This document shows, one piece after another, positions 44,001 through 53,740 of a DNA stretch of 64,000 nt. The notes under the pieces are model-generated. The model did no database searches and had not been told where the DNA came from. It saw only the letters and a list, made by a program, of their open reading frames with translations. How positions within the stretch are numbered: position 1 is the stretch's first letter; each line of letters starts with the position of its first letter. The position numbers and the translations under genes are program-made. Source of the stretch: Triticum aestivum (Eukaryota; Streptophyta; Magnoliopsida; Poales; Poaceae); NCBI RefSeq assembly GCF_018294505.1, contig NC_057810.1, positions 704,145,622 to 704,209,621 of the forward strand, given 5' to 3'.

Positions 44001-46998
44001 TCTCTATGTGATTAACTTTTCAGAGCAACCCACTAAGACCGCGACATGCCTAATGGCTAAAGTTGATGTGGGATGGCTTTGGCATCACCATTTAGCCCAT
44101 GTCAATATGAGATCTTTGCAAAGTCTTCTCAAGGGGGACCATGTCCGTGGACTAACAAATGTTAGTTTTGCCAAAGATCGTGCTTGAAGTGCTTGTATCG
44201 AAGGGAAGCTGCATGAGAAGGCTCACCCTCCCACGACTATCATCTACTCGAAGAGACCCTTGGAGCTCCTTCACATGGACCTCTTTGGGCTTCCATCCTT
44301 TGATAGTCTTGGGGGTAGAAAGTATTGCTTGGTGATTGTGGATGATTACTCAAGATACACTTGGGTATATTTCTTCAAGAGAAAGAGTGAAACTCAACAA
44401 ACCTTCATCGACTTTGCAAATGAAGCTCAACGCCAAATTGATGCAAAGATCTTGACAATAAGAAGTGACAACGGCACCGAGTTCAAGAACTACACCTTGG
44501 ATGAGTTTCTTAGTGATGAGGGGATCAAACATCAATATGCTGCACCATATACCCCTCAACAAAATGGTGTAGCGGAGAGGAAGAACCGGACGTTGATGGA
44601 TGCAGCAAGAACCATGATGGCGGAGTTCAAGTCTCCATACAACTTTTGGGCTGAAGCCATCAACACAGCATGTCATGCATCCAATCGGCTCTATCTCCGC
44701 AAAGGCTTGAACAAGACTCCTTATGAAATACTCACCGGTAACAAGCCCAACCTCAAGTACTTCCGGGTGTTCGGGTGTAAGTGTTTCATTCTCAAGAAAG
44801 GTGTTCGTTTGTCTAAATTTGAGGCTAGAGCTTATGAGGGCATATTAGTTGGTTATGCTTCAAACTCTCGTGCTTACCGTGTCCTCAACAAGTCCACCGG
44901 ACTCATTGAGGAGACGTGTAACATAGAGTTTGACGAGAATAACGGCTCCCAAGTGGAGCAAAGTGGTACTTGTGATGTAGGTGATGAAATTCCTCCCCAA
45001 GCCATAAGAAGAATGGGTATTGGTCACATCCTACCCATTGAGGAACCCCTTGTGGCCGAAGGAGAAGGACAATGCTACACTCAAGTGGAGCCATCACCAA
45101 CCCAAGACCCACACGCTTCTGAAGAACAAAGTGAAGGCCCTCAACCTCGTGAACAAGACCAAGGGCAAGATCAACCTCAAGACGGTGGTGATCCACCGAA
45201 TGATGCCCAATGTCAAGTTCTCCCCCTCGAGCAAGTTCAAGATCTCAAACAAGCTCAAGATGGCGCTCAAGATAATCAAGTTGATCCTCCTCCTTCCACA
45301 TCCGAGGAGGAATTAGAGCGTCGTGCCGCGAAGATTGCTTCCAAGCTCACCACCAAAGGCCATCTCATGGAGAATGTGGTTGGAAGCCTAAGAAAGGGGG
45401 TAAGCACTCGTAGACAATTAGCAAACTATTGTGAACATCACGTGTTTGTCTCTTGTGTTAAACCCCAAAAGGTCTATGAGGCACTCGAAGATTCAGATTG
45501 GCTCAATGCCATGCATGAAGAACTCAACAACTTCGAGTACAACAAGGTGTGGAGATTGGTACCAAGGCCGTCGGGGAACCACAACGTCATTGGAACCAAA
45601 TGGATTTTCAAGAACAAGCAAGATGCTCATGGAAACATCATCCGCAACAAGGCATGATTGGTAGCACAAGGCTACTCCCAAGTCGATGGTATCGACTACG
45701 GTGAAACCTTTGCTCCCCTTGCTCGCCTTGAATCTATTCGTTTGTTGATTGCTTATGCTTCCCATCACAACTTTAAATTACAACAGATGGATGTGAAAAG
45801 TGCTTTTCTTAATGGTCCTATTAATGAGTTGGTTTATGTCAAGCAACCCCCCGGGTTCGAGGATCCCTACTTCTCGGATCATGTGTATCAACTCGATAAG
45901 GCACTCTATGGCCTTAAACAAGCCCCACGTGCGTGGTATGACCACCTTACCGAGTTGTTACAAAATCGTGGATTTGAAGTTGGGCAAATCGATCCCACTC
46001 TTTTTACGAAGAAGGTCAAAGGGGAGTTGTTTGTATGCCAACTATATGTTGATGATATTGTCTTTGGTTCCCCTAACAAAGCTTTCAATGAGGAATTCGC
46101 CGCTCTCATGACCTCTAAGTTCAAGATGTCTTTGATGGGAGAGTTGAAGTTCTTACTTGGTTTTGATATCAAACAAAGAAGAGAAGGTGCCTTCATCAAC
46201 AAAGCCAAATATACTCAAGACATGCTAAAAAGATTCAAGCTAAGTGATGTCAAGCCAGCTTTTACTCCAATGCCTACCAAGTGCCAACTTGACATTGATC
46301 CCAATGGTAAAGCGGTGGATCAAAAGGTATATCGCTCCATGATTGGATCCTTGCTTTACCTTTGTGCATCTAGACCAGATATCATGTTGAGTGTGGGAAT
46401 TTGTGCACGGTTTCAAGACGCACCGAAGGAAAGCCCCTATCTGGTGTTCAAGCAAATCTTTCGATATTTGGCTCATACCCCAAACTTTGGTTTGTGGTAC
46501 CCAAGAGGAGCAAACTTCAAGCTTGAAGGATTTATGGATTCCGATTGGGCGGGAGACAAAGTGGATAGGAAGTCCACTTCTGGAGGGTGCCAATTTCTTG
46601 ATTGCTCTTTGGTGAGTTGGTCTTCCAAGAAGCAAAGTTGTGTGTCTCTCTCGTCCACCGAAGCGGAATATGTGGAGGCCGGTAGTTGTCGTGCACGACT
46701 CCTATGGATGAGGCAAACTTTAAAGGAATACGGTGTCATTTGTGACAAAGTGCCTCTTTGGTGTGATAATGAAAGTGCCATCAAGATTTCTCTCAACCTG
46801 GTGCAACACTTCAAGACAAAGCACATTGAAATTCGGTATCACTTCATCCGGGATCATATTAGGCGAGGGGAGATCGAGCTCAAGTATGTTAACACTCATG
46901 ATAACCTTGCAGATATTTTCACGAAGCCCTTGGATGAAGCAAGATTTTGCGAGTTAAGGCATGAGCTAAATATCATTGATTCGAGCAATGTGACTTGA
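41085..46998 (+). pseudogene. Sirevirus-type gag-pol with several in-frame stops
   Basis: Gag starts MVDTTNSVEEHSG. It has the UBN2-like gag core (WVYRFKRHLNHV, LFIIQDAI), a TAA at about 41776, and a knuckle CYNCGNVSHFVVDC (CX2CX4HX4C). Acidic runs and a long coiled coil follow (about 42690-43080, ending in TAA). Then TAG near 43206 and a frame change lead to the protease WLLDSGTTNHM (43686). Integrase: HHHLAH...CIEGK, with TGA at about 44185; then HMDLFG, RSDNGTEFKN, YTPQQNGVAERKN. Reverse transcriptase: DSDWLNAMHEEL; TGA at 45655-45657 where CGA fits (KA*LVAQGYS); then MDVKSAFLNG and LYVDDI. RNase H: FMDSDWAGD, SSTEAEY, KHIEIRYHFI, ADIFTKPL, to the stop at 46998. All domains keep catalytic residues; a handful of point changes inactivate it. 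Confidence 0.93.
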
Positions 46999-48310
46999 GC
47001 CCGTGCACACCCCACCTCACTCAACTTGTTGTCTAGTTTAGGTGTAGGCATGGACATAGGGGGAGTGTTGTTCTCTCAATGAACTCTTCCTCCCCCCATT
47101 ATGCATAAATTGATCAACTCTTTCATGTTAGCCATTTTTGATGGTACTTGTGCTTCAAAGACGAGTTTTGGTCATGGACCCAAGGATAATTCTTCGCGGT
47201 GCCATACCAATTGACTCAAACATAGGTGGCTCCAGCCACCGCCCACCCTTTGGAGTTGTTGTGTCTCGTTGTTGGTCTTCATTGTCGTGTGGCTTCCTCT
47301 TCTCCTTGCCATGCTTGAGTCGTCATTTGTGTTCTCCTCTTAGTTGGTCGGTGTTTCTCCGGAGGTTGTTTTTGTTTTTTCTCCTTTCTCTCTCTTTAGT
47401 TCTAGCACTTTCTTAGCTTACGGTACTACCGTGGTGCACCACGGTACTACCGCAGGAGCTAGTGGCTCTCCGTCTTAGTGCGTGGCCCTCCAGGGGCACG
47501 GTACTACCGCTACCTCCGTGGCAGAAATTTTTTACTGCCACTGAACGAGCGGTACTACAGCCCAACGTGCGGTACTTCCGCCTGGGCGGTACTACTGCAA
47601 TGACCCACGGTACTTCCGCTCCCATGCGAGCGGGTGGGGGTTAAGAGCGGGACAGGGGGAGTTCTAACTCCCCCATACCCATTCATCTCTATTCCCCACC
47701 CCGTCTCTCTCTCTCCTGACCAAGAATGGCGCCGGAGGCCTTCGCCGGATCTCCGTCTCCGGCCGCTCTCCTCGGATTCCGACCGGTGGGATCGTTCCCC
47801 ACCTCGCCCTCTTGCCATGGACCCAGGTTTTTCCCCAAGTGCCTCTCCTTTTAGTCCTTCCTTCTGTGTTTAGGTTTTGGGGAGATACATGTGGTGTTCT
47901 TGAGATTTTTGGCTAAATCTTTGCAAGTGGGACTCATAGGAGAGTGGTAGTGTAGTTTGCATGCTCTTTGGATAGTCAAAATTGTTCCGTTTGATCAACG
48001 GTAGTACCGAAGTTGTCGTGCGGAGGTTCTAGATCCAGATCCGCGTCCTCGGTGGCGGTTTTCGACCCGTGCGGTACTACCACTCCTCCTGGAGCGCTAC
48101 TACCGCAGCCTCATCTGGTTCTGATGCCCTGTGGTACTTCTGCACCTTGGTGCGGTACTACTGCTTCGCGTCCGGAAGTAAAAAATTACTTCCGCCCCAA
48201 GCGCGGTACTACCGTGCCACCCCGGCACGGTACTACCGCGGCTGGAGCGGATGTAATTTTTTACATCCGTAATCCCGCCCGGTACTACCGTAGATTCATC
48301 CAGCGCCATT
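46999..48310 (+). other. Non-coding spacer between pol and the additional ORF, with palindromes and hairpins
   Basis: Contains a polypurine motif AGGGGGAG (47058-47065). It also has repeated CGGTACTACCG palindromes (47415-47660 and 48060-48300) and hairpins with the same loop but different stems (47518-47541, 48173-48194, 48248-48269). A splice acceptor for a subgenomic mRNA of the downstream ORF could lie here; I cannot fix one. Confidence 0.7.
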
Positions 48311-49807
48311 TTGTGTTGTCCAAATCTCATGCTTTGTGTTTCTTTCAGTTTGGTTTTGATCCGTCCTGTTCCTGTGCGTGTTTTTGTGTCTTTGTGTCTA
48401 GGTGGTGGCTCCTGTTTTGCTCGTCGCTCGAATCCCAGCCGTGACACAGGGTCTAAGCGGCTGCGCAACCCAGATGATGTTCCAGAGGGGTCCTCTGCTG
48501 CTCCCCAACGTAGGACCAAGCACACCGCCAGCAAGCAGAAGGAACCCGTCATGGGCATGGATGATATGACCCAGACCGAGTTTGTCATTCAAAGGAAGAT
48601 CAATCCCTATGTGTCTCCCCGGGCTAGCACGCGAGGCAATGATCTCTTCTGGAACAAGCAGCAAAATCTGATCTATATGGATGTGATCAAGGCCAAGCAG
48701 AATCACTATGTTGAAGTTCACTGGATTGACATGGTTCACATGAGGCAGGAGAAGCACCGTGGGTACTTTGGAGAGGCTTTGGATCTTGTGGAGCAGTTCG
48801 GTATTGAAAACATGCTCACCTTCCACAAGGATTTCGATCCGGAGATCATAGCACAGTTCTTTGCTTCGGTTCACTTCAGCGTCGATGAAGCAAGGACCAT
48901 GACTTGGATGACCAATGGCCGATGGATGTCTGCTACCTGGAAGGAGTTCATGGAGTTGCTTCAGGTTCCTGATGATGGGCTCGACTCGCCAGTTGGAGTT
49001 CGCCCTCATGCCAATGCTGAGTCCGCCAACAAGAACAAACTCATGCCATTCCTTGTTCAGAAGACTCTTCCAAGCATGCAGAAGGTGTGGGTGCTTAATC
49101 CCTTCCTTGACATCATGCATAGGCTCTTCCGGAACACTCTCTTCCCGCGTATTGGTGACATGGGACAGGTGCATACTTACCTCGTTGACATGATGCTCCT
49201 TTGTGAGGAGGCCCATTAGGCTCAGACTCAGTCACTCGATGTCTCACATATCATGTGGTGTGAGCTTCAGTTCACTGTGTTCAACCGTAAGGTCCCCAAC
49301 TATGGGCGTTACCCGTTTCACCTGATCTCCAAGACTTTGGAGCAGCTCTTCCCATCTGATGAGTTTGAAGCTCCAGGCTGGATCCGTCATGAGCCCATCA
49401 AGCTCCGCATCAAGCCTTAATGGGCTAACACCACCACTGCTGCTGAGGCTGCCAGGATGGCTGTGGATGAAGAGGAGATTGAGGAGGAAGAGGCTGCTGA
49501 GGACCGTACTGCTTTCACTCCGCCCTCTGCTGAGCCTTCTTGGGCGAAGAAGCTGAAGAACAAGATGAAGTGGCTGTTCTGCATGCAGGTTCAGGGTTAG
49601 TACAAGGCCCATGTTGCTCAGAAGGAGAGTCGCCATCGCGACATCAGGATCTTGAGGGCTTGTGGGGAGGACATGGCCAGCGGCTCTAAGAAGCACATCA
49701 CCCCCGAGACTGCTTGGATGGCGAAGCAAGGCTACCAGTGGACCGATTCAGAGGAGGAGTATGTTCCTGCTGCGGAGTCTGGCGACGATGAGTCATTTTC
49801 TGCCTGA
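48311..49807 (+). pseudogene. Additional ORF downstream of pol (env-like position)
   Basis: Sense-strand frame following pol, as in Sireviruses. It reads from 48311 to 49219, then across TAG (49217-49219), TAA (about 49418) and TAG (about 49600) to TGA at 49805-49807. The likely true start is MGMDDMTQTEFVIQ (48551) or an upstream spliced leader. The core text IENMLTFHKDFDPEIIAQFFASVHF...TWMTNGRWMSATWKEFMELL resembles the plant retrotransposon domain filed as Transposase_32/putative plant transposon protein (PF20167). This is from memory and should be searched. The C-terminal part is acidic (EEEIEEEEAAED) and ends YVPAAESGDDESFSA. No signal peptide or membrane segment is convincing, so an envelope role is unsupported. 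Confidence 0.75.
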
Positions 49808-50294
49808 GCTACCACATGTGTTGTAGGTGACCTCTGTGCCTTTTTGGTGTCTGGATGCCAAAGGGGGAGAGAGTGTAGGATTTGCGTGTCGTGTGTTGTG
49901 TGTTTCGTCATTTGCTTTGCTTTCCGTCGTTGAACTTGTTTGCTTTGGTTTGGCTGTGCTCGTGAGACTAAGTTTATCATATGGTGTAGGACATATGCAC
50001 TCTATCGTACCTTATTACCTTATTGAGCTTATGCTATATCATGCTATTCATGTTATGCTCATATCTACTATCTTGTTTAGTGTTAGCCTTACCATTGCAA
50101 GATATGCTTTGTTTCTAAAATATAGGGGGAGTGGTGATCCTAGTATTCGTGTCGTGCAGTCCAAAGCACTTTACTCTCTAGCACGAATCTAGGGGGAGCT
50201 CATCTATATTTTAGAGATGTGGGGTTTGCTTATGCTTTATTCATTTCCTTGTGCAAATCCTGTATTGTCATCAATCCACCAAAAAGGGGGAGAT
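49808..50294 (+). other. 3' non-coding part with serial polypurine tracts
   Basis: Holds AAAGGGGGAGAGAG (49860-49873), AGGGGGAG (50124-50131), AGGGGGAG (50191-50198) and the functional-looking AAAAAGGGGGAGA (50281-50293) right before the 3' LTR. Multiple polypurine tracts are a described Sirevirus trait; the last one primes plus-strand synthesis. Confidence 0.85.
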
Positions 50295-51993
50295 TGTAAG
50301 GGCATTCTTGTCCCTCAGTAGTTTTGGTGATTGATGACAATGCCTTTGCGCACTAATCATGTGTATTGAGCTTTACAGATATATCACGACAAAACACAAG
50401 ACGATTTGATGCCCCTCGAAGATTAGTGAAGATGACATTTCTCTACGGTTCGGTTCAGTGGAGTTGAGTCATAGGAAAGCCGTACTATCAAGAGGGGGTC
50501 CACTTTGGAAAGGTTTGGGTGGAATCTCACGTACACGTTCCCTTCGCACCGCCTTTCCTCGAGGTCTTTGGAGTGTTCCTCCGTCTCACCTTGTCTCTGC
50601 GAAATGAAGGTCTCTGCGTTGCTCTTCTCAGGCTAGCGGTAGTACTGCTCTTCAGAGCGGTACTACCACAGGAGCCACTGGTAGTACCGGGCTCCGGCAC
50701 GGTAGTACCATGGGCTCCCACGGTAGTACCGCTCCTCAGAACGGTAGTACCGTGAGATCTGAACTGGCGCCGCTGCTCAAGCGGTAGTAGGCACGGATGT
50801 AATTTTTTTACGTCCGCGCTCTACGCGGTAGTACCGTGGCGCCTGGCCAGGTACAGTAGCAGGAGCGGAAGTAGGGGCGGATGTAATTTTTTACATCCGC
50901 ACCCATCACGGTAGTACCGCGCCCTTGGTCGCGGTAGTTCCGTGTCGGATTTTCGCACGAAAATTTCTCAACAGAGGTAGTCACGGATGTAATTTTTTAC
51001 ATCTGTGCCTACCGGGCCTGGCCTGCGGCTGTCCTGCGGTAGTACCGCATGGGGCCGCGGTAGTACCGCACTTGCGGATCTACCGCGCCCTGTCCGTGCT
51101 CCTTTCTTCAGGTCTGGGCTCTGCCGCACCCATGGTAGTACTGCGGTCCCCCGCGGTAGTACCGCAGGCCCGTGCGGTAGGACCACGCCTGTGGTGCGGT
51201 AGTTCCGTGGGTCGCGGGCTGAGTGGTGGGTAATGGTTGGAATTGTCCCCCCACTATAAAAGGGGGTCTTCTTCCCCAAGAAGACTCACCTCTTCCAACC
51301 CTAAACTCCATTGTTGCTCCAAGCTCCATTTTCGGCCGATCTCTCTCCCTAGGCAATCAAACTTGTTGATTTGCTTGGGATTGGGTGACAAGGCCCCGAT
51401 CTACACTTCCACCAAGAGATATTTGATTCCCCCCACTAATCCCTAGCGGATCTTGTTACTCTTGGGTGTTTGAGCACCCTAGACGGTTGAGGTCACCTCG
51501 GAGCCAAAGTCCATTGTGGTGAAGCTTCATGGTGTCGTTGGGAGCCTCCAATTAAGTTGTGAAGATTGCCCCAACCTTGTTTGTAAAGGTTCGGTCGCCG
51601 CCTTCAAGGGCACGAATAGTGGAATCACGGCATCTCGCATTGTGTGAGGGCGTGAGGAGATTACGGTGGCCCTAGTGGCTTCATGGGGAGCATTGTGCCT
51701 CCACACAGCTCTAAGGGAGACATACTTCCCCTCAAAAGGAAGGAACTTCGGTAACACATTCTCGTCTCCACCGGCTCCACTCTTGGTTATCTCGTGCCTT
51801 TACTCGTGCAAGCTTATTTGTGTTGTTTACCTTGCTTGCTTATGTGCTAGTTGTTACTGCATCATATAGGTTGCTCACATAGTTGCATATCTAGACAACC
51901 TACTTTGATGCAAAGTTTAAATTGGTAAAGAAAAGATTAAAAAGTGTTAGTTGCCTATTCACCCCCCTCTAGTCAACTATATCGATCCTTTCA
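50295..51993 (+). repeat. 3' LTR of the Sirevirus-like element
   Basis: 1,699 bp, closely matching the 5' LTR, with the palindrome array (50630-51215) and the TATA box at 51255-51262. It lacks one repeat block present in the 5' LTR (around 39735-39760 and 39840-39870), typical of slippage within the palindromes. Confidence 0.93.
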
Positions 51994-51998
51994 CTTGT

Positions 51999-53259
51999 TG
52001 TGTGTGAGTTGAAGGATCTGGGGTTCTATGGTATTCCATATACATACAATAACGGACAGGTTGGAGACCGTAACATGCAGGTGCGACTTGACCGAGCGTG
52101 TGCAGACGAGGCATGGAGAGATTTATTCCCGGCAGCTAAGGTACTTCATTTGGCCACCTCCTGCTCAGACCATACGCCTTTATTGGTGCAGCTGCATGGG
52201 GTACCAGACGTTCAAAAGAAAGAGCACAACCCGTGGTATGAGATCATGTGGGAGTGCCACCCAGTGTTCGCGGAGGTAGTTGCCAAGGCTTGGGCGAATA
52301 ATAAACCTACTGAGGGTCTGAATTCGGTTGCGAGTTACCTGGCAGGAATGATGAAAGATCTAAAAAGATGGAGAAAAGAAATCTTTGGCAATGTGTTAAA
52401 GGAGATAGAAACTCTACGCTCGCAGCTCGCTGAACTTCAAGCGGGAGGGGCTGAACACTCTCAGATTCGACGGAAGATGTATGAGTTAGACGAGTTGCTG
52501 TATGAAGAGGAAATGATGTGGTTGCAGCGGTCACGCATCACGTGGTTGAAGAAGCGCGAGAGGAATACAAAATACACACAGAGAAGGGCGGTTTGGCGAG
52601 ATCGTCGTAATCACATTCAGCGGCTGCTCAAAGCGGACAGGTCCTGGTGTTCAGCTCCGACGGACATGGAGAGAATGGGCAGGTCTTATTTCAAGAAGGT
52701 GTACACTAAGGACCCAACTCTTGATCCCAGAAAGGTCCTAGAATGCATTACTCCTAGAGTCACAAATGACATGAATGAGTCACTTTGTAAACCATATCCT
52801 GAACAGGAAAGTTCGGATGCCCTTTTCCAAATCGGCCCCTTGAAGGCTCCGGGCACGGATGGCTTTCCCAGCCGGTTTTATCAACATAACTGGGCTATGC
52901 TAAAAGAGAAAATTGTTGCACCAGTCCAGAAGTTCTTTGTTACAGGAATCATGCCTTACGGGATCAATGATACGGCCATTGTTTTGATCCCAAAAGTTCA
53001 ACACCCGAAGGAACTGAAAGACTTTCGACCCATTAGTCTTTGTAATGTCGTTTACAAGATTGTGTCGAAATGCATGGTTAACAGGTTACGCACTCTTCGT
53101 ACTGAGCTTATCTCGGAGAATCAGAGTGCCTTCATTCCGGGAAGGCTCATAACAGATAACTCCATTATATCATTTGAATGTATCCATCATATTCAGACGT
53201 TATCAGTGAACTCGGAGGCCTTGTGTGCATACAAACTTGATCTATCCAAGGCATACGAC
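51999..53259 (+). pseudogene. LINE ORF2, part 2: end of endonuclease and start of reverse transcriptase
   Basis: Open through 420 codons. The endonuclease end shows GIPYTYNNGQ, QVRLDRACAD and CSDHTPLL (catalytic SDH). A linker helix rich in Lys/Glu follows. Reverse transcriptase motifs: LKAPGTDGFPSRFYQ, TAIVLIPKV, FRPISLCNVVYKI, ENQSAFIPGRLITDN and YKLDLSKAYD, at which point the Gypsy element is inserted. The reading frame continues from part 1 across the Copia insert and on to part 3 once one TSD copy is removed. Confidence 0.92.
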
Positions 53260-53694
53260 TGAGGGAGTCCCGGACTAGGGGGTGTCCGGATAGCCGAACT
53301 ATCATCATCGTCCGGACTCCAAGACTATGAAGATACAATATTGAAGACTTCGTCCCGTGTTCGGATGGGACTTTCCTTGGCGTGGAAGGCAAGCTTGGCG
53401 ATACGGATATGTAGATCTCCTACCTTTGTAACCGACTCTGTGTAACCCTAGCCCTCTCCGGTGTCTATATAAACCGGATGGCTTTAGTCCATAGGAAGAA
53501 CAACAATCATACCATAGGCTAGCTTCTAGGGTTTAGCCTCCTTGATCTCGTGGTAGATCTACTCTTGTAACCCACATCATCAATATTAATCAAGCTGGAC
53601 GTAGGGTTTTACCTCCATCAAGAGGGCCCGAACCTGGGTAAAAACATTGTGTCCCTCGTCTCCTGTTACCATCCGCCGGTTTTGACACCGACAT
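53260..53694 (+). repeat. 5' LTR of the Gypsy element, with an internal deletion
   Basis: 435 bp, TATA box TATATAAA at 53466-53473. Relative to the 3' LTR it lacks the segment between two copies of ATCCGCC just before the end. One ATCCGCC copy remains, so a deletion between short direct repeats is the simplest cause. The following TTGGTGCTTTCATTGAG is the probable primer-binding region; the tRNA is not identified. Confidence 0.92.
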
Positions 53695-53740
53695 TGGTGC
53701 TTTCATTGAGAGTTCCTCCGTGTCGTCACCGATAGGCTTG

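Larger units (their letters stand above)
39292..51993 (+). mobile_element. Sirevirus-like Copia retrotransposon (12.7 kb) inside the LINE
   Basis: The LTRs 39292-41033 and 50295-51993 begin TGTAAGGGCATTC and end CCTTTCA. A perfect TSD, CTTGT, lies at 39287-39291 and 51994-51998. A primer-binding site TGGTATCAGAGC lies at 41036-41047. The internal region has gag with a long coiled-coil extension, Copia pol, and a further ORF downstream of pol. Large size, post-pol ORF, palindrome-rich LTRs and repeated polypurine tracts together point to the Sirevirus/Maximus lineage. Several stops make it non-autonomous now, but its LTRs are very similar, so the insertion is fairly recent. Confidence 0.93.

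Noticed and set aside
48398..49729. Minus-strand frames of 160-270 codons
   Set aside because: They are antisense to the additional ORF of the Sirevirus-like element. The plus strand has the more consistent composition and the recognisable domain text.
48311..49807. Retroviral envelope gene
   Set aside because: The position after pol is env-like, but there is no convincing signal peptide, furin-type site or transmembrane anchor.
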